Positions 42,255 through 53,989 of a stretch of DNA of 64,000 nucleotides are shown here, one piece after another; within the stretch, counting starts at the first letter, position 1, and every line of letters begins with the position of its first letter. A program made the translations under genes and the position numbers. Below the pieces are notes generated by a model, which saw only the letters and a program-made list of their open reading frames with translations, had not been told where the DNA came from and made no database searches. Origin of the DNA: Lenzites betulinus (Eukaryota; Basidiomycota; Agaricomycetes; Polyporales; Polyporaceae); contig JABYQU010000029.1 of the NCBI GenBank assembly GCA_022264855.1, positions 372,001 through 436,000 of the forward strand, given 5' to 3'.

Positions 42255-45200
42255 TCATTCGTCGTCCTCGCCTTCCGAATCGTCCATCATCCCCAACACA
42301 TTACCGTCGTTAGCAGGCGCCTCGTACACCGCGAACGCTGTCTTCGTCTTCGCCGCCGCATCCGGCACCACGACTGGCGCCGCAGCGGCCTCCGCCTCGT
42401 CCTCGACCTGCCCGGCAGACGTCCACCCCTTCTGGCGGTCCGCGAAGACCTCTGGGCGGCGGTCGAGTAGCGTCTCGAGGTCCTCGTCGCTGATCACGCT
42501 CGCCTTGCCCGCCTCCGTGCTCGACACGACCTGAATCTTCTCGCCCTCGAGCCGGTGCAGCTCCATCGCGAGTTCCGCGAGAGCCTGGTTCTTGCTGCGC
42601 TTCGCCGCTGTCGGGTTCTTGAACTCACCTGCATGACGTGGGGTGGTTAGTCAATATGAATAAGGGGTCTAGAGTGGACAGGATAGGACGAGAGGATAGT
42701 GCACGCACCCTTGGCGATGACGAGCGCCTCGAGCTTGCGCTTCTCCGTCGCGCGCTCCAAGATCTTCGTCTCGATTGTGTGCGCGCACAGCAGGCGGAAG
42801 ATCAGCACTGGCCTCGTCTGGCCTATCCGGTGTGCGCGGTCCTGCGCCTGCAGGTCCGCTTGGGGATTCTGCAACCCTGTCAGTACGAGTTCAGGGGACT
42901 TGCAAACAGTGGGGCGGACTTACCCAGTCTTGGTCGTAGAAGATGACGGTGTCCGCCGCGACCAAATTGATACCGAGCCCTCCAGACCGCGTACTGAGGA
43001 GGAAAAGTCGGGGTGCGTCAGGGCTGTCTCCACCCTCTTGGAAACGCCTGATATCTTCCCGGCGCGTCTCCATATCCATACTGCCGTCAATACGACACAC
43101 GGGCCAGTGCTTGCGTTCGATAGCCCAGTCCTATAAGAAACGCCGTGAAAAAAATTACATTACGTTGGCCTGGAAGCGGGACGTACCTCGATGATGTCGA
43201 GCATCGTCGTAAACTGACTGAACAGCAGCACCTTGTGGTCGCGCGCGAAGAGCTCGTCCAGCAACCGCTCCAGCACCATCATCTTCCCACTCGCATTGAC
43301 GAGCTCCTCGCTCAGCTCCGGCTGGCGCGTGACCGGGTCCTTGGGCCAGTGAAACAGGAACGGGTGCTGGCACACTTTGCGCAGCTGCATGATCACGTTC
43401 TTGAGGTTCTTGTTGTTCACCTCGCGCACTGCAGGGGTGCCGCATCATCAGCTTCACTCAGGGCATGTTGGATGGACGGAACGTACCCACGGCTCGCCGC
43501 TGCCACTGCCGTCCGAGCTCCCTCTCGTTGCGCTCGCTCTGCTCGCGCGCCTGCTTCTCGCCCTCATCCAATCGCCTGAAGTAGTCCTCGTCATCCGAGT
43601 CCTCAACGTAGCTCTTCTGGCCCTTCGTCCGCAAGCCCTTGCCCTTGCCCTTCTTCTGCTCACTCGCCACCTCGTGCAGCGGCTTCTCTTCCTCCTCTTC
43701 CTCCTCCCCACGCTGTGTCTCCTCGCGCATCTGCCCGATGAGGTGCTCCCGGAGCGCCTTGTCGCCCCGTACCGTAACCTCGTACAGCTCGCGCTGTTGC
43801 TCCGTCAGCGGTGTGTACAGAACATACTCCTTCTTAGGTGGTAGCTGCATCTCCACGTCCACCTTCATACGCCGCAGCAGGAAGGGCCGAAGTATGTCGT
43901 GGAGGGAGTGGATGAGCTTTGACTCGCGCTCCGAGTCTAGCTTGCTCTTCAGTCTGCTTTCGTCGAACCTGTAGTCCCTCTGCCGTCAGTAATCGAGCAG
44001 GGTCGAACGCGGTGTCTCAGACTCACCATGATTGGAATGTGGCGAGGTTGCCAAATATATCTGGAAGGACGAAGTTGAGGAGCGCCCAAAGCTCCGCTAG
44101 GTTGTTCTGCGGGAGCGTTATTAGCAAACAGCAAGCCTTGGACAACGTCGGCATACCTGTAGAGGCGTGCCGGTCAGCACCATACGGGCTGAAGAAGGTA
44201 TCCGCTTGATCTCCCGCATCAGCACACAGTCGATGTTCTTCAGCCGGTGACCCTCGTCGACCACGATGAAGCCCCAGTGATACTTCGCAAGCTCCGCACG
44301 GTCGTTAATAACAATCTGGTACGTCGTCAGCACCACCGGAAAGTTTGTTCGCTGGTGCGGCTTCAGTGGAATCTCGTTCCGCTCCTCTGGCGTCTCCGGC
44401 TTGCCCTCGTCGACGGTCATCGAGTCCTCGAACTCGCTCGATCCCGCCTCTTCGACAGGCTTGCGCGGTGCAGGTCTTGCCGGGGCGCGTCCTCCACGGC
44501 GCGCGCGCGGTGCAGGCTTGCCACGCGTCTTCGCCTTCGCCTTCGCAGGCAAGACTTCGTCCTCCGAATCCGACTCCTCCTTTCTGGCACGGCTCGCAGC
44601 GGAGCTCCGTCCGCGGCCGCGACCCCGCCCCCGGCCACGACCCCGTACCGCCTTCGCCTTCGCAGCAGTCGGTGGGGGGATGACTTGCGCCGCAGCATTC
44701 ATGGCCCCGTTGTAGTAGTGACGGTCAATTTCGTCCATCACCATGTGCGTCCGCCGGATTTCCGCGCGCTCCTCCTTGCTGCCGTAGTACATGACCACCG
44801 GGATATCGGGGGCGAAGCGTTGGAACTCGCGCGCCCAGTTGTCGAGCACCGCTAGTGGGCAGACTACCATGAAGGGCGCGGGCGTACGTTCGCGGAGGAA
44901 TGCGTGGAATGCAATGGTTTGAATTGTCTACAGGGGGCGAAGTCAGACAGTGCGAGCAACATTCAGAGGGCGCATCATTTACCTTTCCGAGACCCATTTC
45001 GTCAGCTGATATTTGGTTAGCTTGTTTTGTCACTCAGGAGTGCCGCGGAGACATACCCAATATCCCGCTAATGCCGTTCTGGTGCAACCCCGCCATCCAC
45101 GCGACACCTTCTAGCTGGTAATCCTTCAGCGTGGCCCCCGTAAGCAACGCAGGTTGCTTGAAGGCAATCTTCTCCGCTGTAGCAGGCTTCTCCTCTACAG

Positions 45201-45795
45201 CCTCTTCCTCCTGGCTCCTTGCCTTCGTCCGCTTTGACTCTCGCTCGTCCTCGGAATCTGACACCACACGAGCGCGCTTCCTGATATTTTTGCCCGAGTT
45301 TTTTGCCTTCGACTTTGGCTTCGTTTCGCTTTGACGCTGGACCGTCCGGACTTGGTCCATCTGTGCCTTGAGAAGTTTGACATATGTCGCGGATTTCTCG
45401 AGCAAGCTCTCGAGCTGCTGGAGTCGCGATTGACTCTCCTGGAGCAACGTGAGCATTTACTATCCCTCCCGGTCAAGATGACACATACGCTATCCTCTTC
45501 TGGAGCGGGGTCGGACTATGGCGTGAAAAGAATGAATATGAGAATGTGAAGATGTCCAAAACTCCTGTGAGAGCGGTGAAAACGTACCTCTTCCTGGAGA
45601 AGCCCCATTTCAACCACTTTCTCATCATCTTCGATCTATTGCTCCTACAATCAGAGAATACAAGAACGGGAATGTGTATGTCCATACCTCTATCACGGGG
45701 GGACTGGAAGGTGGCGAGGTAGCGCGTGTAGAGGGGAGGGCCGGCGTCCCTGAGGAGCCTGACGGAGACGAGCGTGAAGATGGTACGGCGGACAT
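42255..45795 (-). CDS. LSH: SNF2-family chromatin remodeller, LSH/HELLS (Irc5) type
   Basis: Eleven exons on the minus strand: 45688-45795, 45588-45635, 45057-45438, 44983-45005, 44157-44927, 44027-44106, 43487-43977, 43187-43428, 42924-43130, 42709-42868 and 42255-42628 (961 residues). Motifs in order: coiled coil (about 50-85), nuclear basic region, Walker [13 protein letters not shown] (about 180), motif [26 protein letters not shown], then the helicase C-lobe with [39 protein letters not shown] and QDRAHRIGQ. The DEGH variant and overall order fit LSH/DDM1/HELLS and yeast Irc5, ATP-driven nucleosome remodellers linked to DNA methylation, silencing and repair. A ~100-residue Arg/Gly- and Lys/Ala-rich insertion lies between the [11 protein letters not shown] and VVLTTYQ motifs. 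The C-terminus is acidic. Confidence 0.9.
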
Positions 45796-47580
45796 TTCGG
45801 GACTTCCGCGTCCTAAAATCTAGTCAAGGTGTTGATGTTCAGCGTTGTACACGACGTCGGGGACAGTCGAGGATGGTGTGCTCGACGGCGAGTCGACGTT
45901 GCGGGCACAGGTTGTGGCGGCGCCCGCTAATGGTACGCGCTGTGTCACACGTTACGTAACGTGTGCGTGACATCACGTGCTCCGTTTACAGGGACAGGCT
46001 GGGTTCGGGCTAGTGCCAGTGGATGAGTACTTGAGTGGGCAGATCGTGTTCAAGGAGCTAGATATGATCAAAGATGAGGTTTGTCATTTTGCAGGGCTAC
46101 ACAAGGTGAGCAACAGAAGAGACCGAAACTCAAGCAGATGTAATTGAATCTTCGATACGGCCGGCCGGGTGTGTCGGGAAGAAATGAAACTCAAGAGCGC
46201 TGCTCCTGAACACTGGAAAAATTCGGAGTCCCATTTCACCTCATCCTGCGGCTTGAGAACAAGATCAGGCACAAAACAAGTATAAAATTCGGAGTCGTCG
46301 CGTCGCGACGCGTCCATGTACTTATGCCAAAGCACGCTCGTGACCGCGCTCTTGCCTATTCGGGATCGGTTGAGATCATCTATTTCATGTTCTTCGTCCC
46401 TTCACGAGCGGCCGCATCCACAAAGCCAATATCTCAGGTGCTTATTGATCACTGAGGTTATGGCTCTTGACCTTTCTGTTGGTGAACAGTGTCAGCTTTG
46501 TCACTTGTACTCTTGCACTGCATGCACCTTCATGGGAACACTCTCGTCAGTCTCCAGCCTGGATCCTCGTCCTGGACTAGGAAACTTGACATAACCTGAC
46601 ATTGTCGCATTTCATGTTCCCCGTGGGAAGGATTAGCTGCCGGGATACAATGACCTTCTGAACTGAAGAAAATTCTAGCAATCATTGGCACCACCGCTCT
46701 CACAAGCTGGTATGTTTACTTACTCATCCTTAAAACCCGTACGCTTTTCGTTAACTAAGCGAATTTGAATGGACGCACCAGATGCCAAATACTCACTTGC
46801 ATCCTCGTTGATGACCTCTAGGACCGAATCTTACGTCAGGCAATCACAGACGACTATTTACTACGAGAGAAGAGGAGAAAAGTCACATCAGGCATACTAT
46901 GTAGATGGGCCCGGCATTTGGGGTGCAATGACCAATAGTGCTGGAGTCGCACCAGGACATATAGATGAGTGTCGCGGCGCGGCAGGCGAACGTGAGTACC
47001 CTGATATAGAACGACCTCAAAACTTGAACTTGTCAGTTTGTCGGGTCCTGCCATTGGTCCGCAGCTACCCGTGACTATCAGTAGTGCGGACTGAGAGCAG
47101 AGCTGCACTTCCAGTTCGGCTGCACATCATCCCATGGGGGATTTGGTGGCAATGTTCGCAGGCTACTATAGATTCGATATCACGATGTCGTGTATGAAAT
47201 CCAATCAGACGTATGGCGCAGCACGATTGACAATACGTAGTTAAGCTCGACCTGCATCAGTATACACGAGTAGTGGACGCCTATAGAAACATGTGTAGAG
47301 ACTCGAATAACTAATTCTGATACTGCTGGTGAGTATCGGATCCAGCGTTAACTCTACCGTACGCTCGTACCATGCTATGGCGCCGATGAGTCCTTCCGGA
47401 GGTAAGTATTAATGTACGTGGGGGCGAGTGTGAGAGGCAAGATCAATCCGAATGCGAGTGGGGAGAGCGAGAACGAAGGATGCGGTGTGTCCAAGTATGT
47501 AACAAGAAAGTTCAATGAGTAGTGGACAGCAGTTTAAAGGCGTGAAGAACGTAAGTAAGAACTCGTCGATATTCGTATGC
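45796..47580. other. 1.8-kb intergenic region, no gene recognised
   Basis: Contains the LSH promoter and the 3' end of the terpene-synthase-like gene. I looked for exon chains on both strands and found none. Confidence 0.4.
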
Positions 47581-48705
47581 TCATGAGAGGAAAACCCAGC
47601 CGGACGAACGCACGTCCTCCGCCGTCTCGCCGAAGTACCGGTCGGTCTCGTACAGCCAGTGAAGGGCGCCGACGATGCAGTCGCGCAGGCCCTGGACGTA
47701 CGCTCGGACGTCGTCGTCCCGGTCACCGAAGTGGGGCAGGGAGGTTTCGTTCGTGAGGAAGTTCGTGATCGTGTCTTTGACGAGGTTCCCGGCAAAGTGC
47801 GCGGCCGCTTGAGCGGTATATCGTCGCTCGTGCATGAGCACAGCGATGATGTTGCCGCTGTGTGGGCGTCGGGCGTACGCGGCCACGTCCTGTTAACAAT
47901 GCCACGAAGCTCCAAGTCAGTCAAATTGTCGACGGTAACCACCGAACGCATAGATAGCCTACCGTAGCCCATGCGATGATATCCGCTGCGCCTTGCCGCA
48001 GTCGTCGTAGCGATGGATGTTCGTATATGTGCTGGGGGACGTTCAAGCCGCCGGCGTACACGACAAAGTCGAGTAGCATTTTGACCCCGCACGCGTCCCG
48101 CCGGACGTCGATATACGACTCCAGATCCGGGACGATTCCCTGCGCCGCATCTTGCGCGGTGAGTGCTCGCCCGAGCCGGAAGGCGGCCAAGTGCCGCTGG
48201 AAGCGCTTCTGCCATTCCCGGCGCATCGTCGGGCGGAAGTACTTCGCCCATATCCTGCAGGGGCAAAGCGGTCATTCAATCTTGCTGCTCCGACCAGGCA
48301 CCTCTCTACGCCCCTCCCGGGACCGCTGCGAGCCCGCGGGCGGGAGGCGAGCACGCCGTGGGGGGCAGGGTGGCACGTGTTTAGGGTGTGGAGGAGCACT
48401 CACGGGTCGAACGCCTCCTCGTCCGCGTACAGCGATCGCGGGCGGTCCATCCAGTGCATGAGCACTATTAGGTACTGGGTGATCGCCAGCAGCTGGCTCG
48501 CGTCGCATGTTGGGAAGCAGAGGGCGGCGAGCAGGCCTGGGCGTGCGCCCGGGAGACGTCCTTCCTCCTCCGCGTCGAGGAAGAGCGGGGTCGCCAGCGC
48601 CCACTTCTCGGCCGCGAGCGAGACGGCGTGGCAGTGGGGGTTGGTCTGCAGATCGAAGTCCGGATGGCAGAAAGCGGGGAAATTCGGGATGCGGATGCTC
48701 CCCAT
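47581..48705 (-). CDS. Class I terpene-synthase-like protein with decayed metal-binding motifs
   Basis: Three exons on the minus strand: 48404-48705, 47963-48254 and 47581-47889 (300 residues, somewhat shorter than usual). The fold signature is clear: N-terminal SIRIPNFPAFCHPD and TNPHCHAVSLAAEKWAL, a central DLESYIDVRRDACGVKMLLDF (effector region RRDxxG), and a C-terminal YVQGLRDCIVGALHWLYETDRYFG, all at the positions found in basidiomycete sesquiterpene synthases. The catalytic motifs are not intact. The Asp-rich motif position reads LMHWMDRP rather than D(D/E)xxD, and the NSE/DTE position reads ATDVAAYARR, losing the Asn, Ser/Thr and Glu metal ligands. It may be a non-catalytic relative or a recently inactivated gene. 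No P450 or other tailoring gene lies beside it. Confidence 0.75.
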
Positions 48706-49234
48706 CCTGTTCTGTTTGCGCCGGCGGGGGGTCTGGGGGCGGGGTGAAGCTGCTGGTGTCGCTGCTGGGCGCGTCGGCGGAGGCTTGACAATGGGGTTTC
48801 AGGCGAGCTGCGCACACAATAGGGTATCTGATATCCGGGAAGCCACCAGAGACAAGATTCAACAAGACGAGTACGACGGTTCAGGTTGACATGTGGCCAT
48901 GATCATGTACGAGAGTGGCGAGTGTGCGAACACAATTTACACTGCGCGCTCGCCGTCCCAGACGCTCTTCTTACCGGCGGGTCCGGAGCAAAGACAATAA
49001 GATGCAACAAGATGCGCAGACAAGACGCGAGCCCACGGGTTTCGCGTCGCACATCGTGGTGATGGCGAACACTACACTTGCCGTATCGGCTCACTCGGAG
49101 TCGACATGATCTGCGGAATTCTCTAGACTCTCCTTGCGAACATCGCGCGGAGTATACAAGACAATAGAATACTAGCAGCGCTTGTGTACTTCTACCAAGT
49201 CTAGCCTAAACTATGGCGAATATCTCATCAACCA
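48706..49234. other. Intergenic region
   Basis: Promoter of the terpene-synthase-like gene and 3' region of the Gpi13 gene. No feature recognised. Confidence 0.5.
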
Positions 49235-52200
49235 TCACTGATTAGCCTTCGTATTCATCGCCGCGAACAACTTCGACACCCGCCCCGCCACCCGTCCGAC
49301 TCCAACCCCGACGCCCATGAGCACCGCGAGGTCAACGACGATGACAGTAATGGCCGCGAGCATGAACCGCGGCGCGAATATCTTCCACACCATCAAGTGC
49401 CGCCTTAGCCACGCCGCGCACACCGCGCTGCTCAGTAGCAATCCTGCGTGGTACAGCATCATCCCGAGCCCTGCCCGCACTGCATTAACGCGCACCTGGA
49501 CGTCCGCGGCAGGCTGCGGCAGCGGGGCGACGTTCCACAGCGCGAGGAGCGGCGCGGCGAGCGCGATGAGGAAGTGCGGCCCAACGGTGTTGAGCACGAC
49601 GAGCAGCGGCGAGAGCGGGTACGTGAGCGTCGGCGTGAGCACGAACGCCGTCTTCCACTGGATGGACGGGATCGCGGCCTGGTGGCCCGTCGCGAAGAAC
49701 GCGTGCGTGGCGAGGAGCGCGAGCGGGGTGATCTCCGCGAAGCGCAGCGGGGCGGCGGCCGCGCGCAGCGCGTCGGGGTCGAGGATCGCGGACGGGTTGC
49801 CGGAGGCGAAGACGTCGTCGAGGCTGCGCACGTCGCGCACGCTGTCGACCACCTCGAGGTACGCGAGCACGGCCACCGCGGCGAGGGCGAGCACGATCTG
49901 CCCTGTGAGCTGCGTGGCAGGATAGAGCAGCCCGAGGAACAGACACCAGAAGAGGGCGTAGGGAGCGCCGTACGCGTTTGCGAACCCGAGCACTGTCACT
50001 TCCTTCCTTGCCGACCCCGCTTTTGCGTCCGACGAGATCTTGAGGCACAGTGGCACGAGCCACCACAGCGCGTACCCCAGGAAGAGGACGCCCGCAAACG
50101 CGAACCGTCCGCACAGCGTCCGGACGAAGCGCAGTGTGCCCGCCCACTCTTGTCCGAATGCCTCTGAGGAGTCGAGGTGCTCGATGATCCAAAACGCGGT
50201 CCCAAAGAGCAGCGTGCCGGGGAGGATCCACGGGAGCAAGATCCCGGCGGCTCCCTTGTCGGACTGCGATATCTTCAAGAAGCGCTTGACGAGCCACGGA
50301 AGCGCGAGTGCGACGGGGACGGAGAGCACGAGGACGGGAAGCGGTGGGGAAGGGAGTGAGGAGGAAGCGAAGAACGTGACGTGACAGTACGGCTGCTGCT
50401 CTTCCCTACAGATGGTGCTCATAGCCATCAGGCGCACACAGGCCGCGAACAGGGCAGAGAATCCGAGGATACGGAAGCGCAGGCGCGAGGTGGGCGCGGT
50501 GAAGCCGGTGAGCGCATAGGGTACGATGGACGTGATGAGCAGGAAGGTGACGACGTGGTCCTCCCAGACGGTGAAGGAGTTGGACGCGAAGGCGAGCGCG
50601 TGCAGAATGAGCGGGAGCGGGATAGACCTCAGTGAGCGGAGGGAGAGGCCCGAGAGCGAGGGAGGCGCAGAAGCGATCACAGCGAGCGAGGAGCCGAGCG
50701 CCGCCCCGAAGAGTGCTGCGTCGAGTAGGCCGAGACCCTTCACGTATCGCGTAGGCGAAAAGTATGTGACCAGCCCGATCGTTGCACCGCGCAACGCACC
50801 TGTGACGAAACATCGCTGTACCTCCGCGGACCAACTCTCCCATTTATCTTGTGCTGCACCGAGTTTGAAGTACAAGAAGGCGGAGGCGCCGGTGCCAGCG
50901 ACCAAGAGCACAAGTCCGAGCGTCATCAAGGAGACGTTGAATTGCGCCCAGAGCGCGCGGCACACTGCGAGGGCCTCGCGGGTGTACGCCGCCATGGCGA
51001 GCCACTGGGTCATTTGATCCTTAGCATTCACGTCGAGGTGCACAGCTTGCCATGCGCGTTCCAGTCCGCGCCACGAACCATCCAATTCGCCGCCAGACGC
51101 GCTGTCACGGTACGTTTGCAGATATCGATTGACTTGTCGCGCGTTGAGTGTCAGAGCGCGTGTGTAATCCTTGCCCGCCTTGTCGTGCCAGAATAGCTCC
51201 GGGATGATCGTTCCGAGATTGTTGAACGGAATAGGAAGCCCGAGCAAGAGGGAGAGCGTAGGCGCAAGGTCAATTTGCTGGATGTGGCGGTTGGGCACCT
51301 TTGAGCCAGGGAAAAAGCGGGTGGTGAGGAGTTGCCGAGGTATGACGGACTTCGCGTGCTGCAACTGAGGACCTTTGCTGTATACCCACAAAGCTGCAGA
51401 TGTTTCGTGGTCGCCGTCACCGCCGTGGTCGCCCTTCCGGTCCATTCCATGGTCACCGAGAAGGACAAGAAGGGTGTCGTCGTCGAGCTGGTCCACGACG
51501 CGGCGAAGCACGTCGTCCATCTGTTGCTGTTTTGCGCGCATAGTAGGATGATCCGGCCCGACGCGGTGTCCGACATGGTCTACTCCCAAGAAGTGGCCGA
51601 TGAGAACGTCCCAGGACTGCTTGTTGTCTTGGAGAAGCGGGAAGAGGTGCTCAATGACACCCTCATCGACAGTATGCAAGTCTTCCACGTTGAAAGAGTC
51701 GTAGGGGAAGGTGACGTTCGGCTCGAACGCGTCGGGGAAGACAGTCGTCCATGTGTCATCGCCCATGAACGCAATCTATCGCTGTAGAATTGTGGATTCC
51801 AGGGCGTCTGCGGCAGTGTTACGAGCCTACCTTTTTGCCGGCGAGTCTTAGCTGGCCTATGAACGAGTCTTCATTGATAGACGAGCCGCCAAAGTTGGAG
51901 CCCATGTCGATGAACGTAGGCAGAGAACCCGTTGTGATTCCCTTCAAGCGCTGAAGAGTGGTGGTAGGCGGGTCGGAGAACATCTCAAAGAGGAACGAGT
52001 GTGTTGGACGAGCGGCCGTAAGCTCTTGCGGCAGACGAATAACATTGTGGTGGTACGGGGAATGGGGCTCTGGTGGGTGAGGGCTGAGGAAGTCGAACCG
52101 CAGCGCGTCGATAACAAGTACGACCGCTTTTTTGTGGGTCGGAGGCAGAGTGCATTCGCCGTCTTCACAGCGGCTTACATCGGAGAGCGCGAGACGAGTG

Positions 52201-52286
52201 AGCAAGAAGCCGCGTGTGTAGAGGTAGATGCCAGCGAGGTGTACGAGAAACACCCAAGTCAACAGAAAAAGTCCTTTAGTAGCCAT
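49235..52286 (-). CDS. GPI13: GPI ethanolamine phosphate transferase 3 (Gpi13/PIG-O)
   Basis: Two exons on the minus strand: 51831-52286 and 49235-51775 (998 residues), intron phase 0. The protein adds phosphoethanolamine to the third mannose of the GPI anchor precursor in the ER lumen, the site later joined to proteins. An N-terminal signal anchor is followed by the alkaline-phosphatase-type catalytic domain: VVLVIDALRFDF (metal-binding Asp near residue 60), TTGSLPTFIDMGSNFGG with the catalytic Thr, GDDTW, LGVDHVGHRVGP and LLGDHGM. The second half carries a dozen or more hydrophobic helices. Length and motif order match the family. The divergent neighbour is Dpb4, with about 400 bases between the two starts. 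Confidence 0.95.
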
Positions 52287-52693
52287 GGTCGCCGAGGTTC
52301 CTTTATCAACGCTTTATTGAATGCAGGCTGCTGTGCATGCCTAGATGTCCGGTAGTGTAAGTTTTCAGACAAGAAGAACTCTTTGCGGGGGTAGGCATAC
52401 ACGCACCGTAACTGCGCAGTCTAAAGTATATGTCGATTCAATGCCAGGTGCTGACGATACAGCTTTGTCGATAATCAGCTTGCGAGTCCTCGAGGCCCTC
52501 AAGACAGGCAAGCAGATATCAGAAGACTTATACCAGGGTGTGATAGGCAAGGGTGGTGGTGGTGGTAGCGGAGGTAGCGGAGGAGGAGGAAGACGGAAAG
52601 CGCGCGCCTGCACGCGCCGTCTACGCCTCTGATTCTTACCACCATTGTCACCAACGTCGAAGTCCCTAGGTCACCACAGTACACACATCAGAC
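52287..52693. promoter_or_regulatory. Divergent promoter region, Gpi13 and Dpb4
   Basis: The 407-base gap between two divergently oriented housekeeping genes must contain both promoters. It includes a GGT/GGA-repeat stretch at about 52553-52590. No clear TATA box is seen for either side. Confidence 0.5.
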
Positions 52694-53680
52694 ATGCCAA
52701 GAGCGAAAGAACCCACTGCGAGCGCGCATATGGCGCAAGTACAGCAGGACGCTGTCGCAGAGGGAATCAGCGACTTTGAACTGCCTCGGAGCGTGGTCAT
52801 GAAGCTCGCGCGAGCGTCGCAGGTAGGCACCTCCCGCAACGCGTCTCTTGCCCTCCTATGGGGGGAGCATCGCTCAGAGATACTGACTCTAAGCGTAGGT
52901 CCCGGAAAACACGAAGTTCTCCAAGGATGTCATCCTGGCCATGGTGAAGGCCTCCACCGTCTTCATCAACTATCTCGGTACGTCCCCCTTCCGACAGACG
53001 CGTCCGATCGCGTGCTAAGAGCCTCTCGTGCAGCTGCAACGTAGGAGAAAACATGTTCAGATTCTCAATTACGGGGACTTATGCATTCACAGCGCGCACG
53101 AAGTGGCCAGCTCGAAACAGCACAAGAGCATCTCCGCCACTGACGTCCTCAAAGCGCTCGAGCTGGTCGAATTCGCCGACATCGCAAAGAACATCCAGGG
53201 CGAACTACAGAGTGCGTCTCCACGCCCTTCTCACCGTTCATGTGGCTGACTACCCGCGCAGTATACCGCGACCTGCAGAAGGCAGACAAGAAGAAGACCG
53301 GGAAGGGCAAGGCGCGCGACGCGTCCGACTCTGCCTCCGCCGGGCCCAAGCCGAAGGGTAAGGCGAAAGCCTCCGCCGGCGGAGAGCAGGCACAACAACA
53401 GGTCACGCCTACCATCCATATCCCGCGACCCTCGGGGCTGTCGACGACTGTGCCGCCAGCGGAGGCCGAAGATGACGCAGACGAGCGCGGCCAGGAGGAG
53501 GCGGATGAGGATGACGAGATGCTGGATCAGGAGGAAGAGCCCGCGGACGACGTGGATGAGGACATTGAGGACGACGTCGAGGACGAAGAGGTCGAGGCCG
53601 AGGATGTCATGGCGTTGGACGAGGAGGAGGCACGGCGAGATGCTAAGGGGCTAGACGCGTTTGAGGCAGACACAAGTTGA
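52694..53680 (+). CDS. DPB4: DNA polymerase epsilon histone-fold subunit Dpb4
   Basis: Five exons: 52694-52822, 52899-52977, 53034-53040, 53093-53211 and 53262-53680 (250 residues). The histone fold spans about residues 27-105: FELPRSVVMKLARASQ, VPENTKFSKDVILAMVKAST, VFINYLAATAHEVASSKQHK and SISATDVLKALELVEF, matching Dpb4/POLE3, which pairs with Dpb3 in polymerase epsilon and with remodellers such as ISW2/CHRAC. The third exon is only 7 nt (CTGCAAC); including it restores the conserved AAT in NYLAATAHEVA, while skipping it leaves that segment short. The C-terminal half is a Lys-rich linker followed by a long Asp/Glu tail, typical of fungal members. Confidence 0.92.
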
Positions 53681-53989
53681 ATGTCTTGACCTTTAGGTTG
53701 TGGCCGTTACTTCTGCGTTCTGTTGTATAATATACACGTCCACTTTGGCCGCGTCCAAACAGTTCATTATCTGCGAGACAGGTGCGATAAATCATGTTGC
53801 CGCTTGCGAGCACAGTACTACAGCAAAGGATGGGCCTCAGTCCACACTTCGCGACCGGTAGTTCATCCACGTCTTTGTATCTTCAATTCGTGTCCGACGA
53901 TGTAAGTGATATGCATTAGAATTACAGTAGGCAGTGATGGTAATGGTGCCATGATCTCTACGTCTACTCATCCAGGAGGCGAAACGAGG
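53681..53989. other. Convergent intergenic region
   Basis: 3' ends of Dpb4 (+) and the small F-box gene (-) meet here. No feature recognised. Confidence 0.5.

Noticed and set aside
47581..48889. Terpenoid biosynthetic cluster around the terpene-synthase-like gene
   Set aside because: Neighbours are LSH and Gpi13, both housekeeping; no P450, transferase or regulator is present.
49448..50167. Plus-strand frame of about 240 codons opposite Gpi13
   Set aside because: Composition is Arg/Glu-rich shadow sequence opposite transmembrane helices; the opposite strand is a full-length conserved enzyme.
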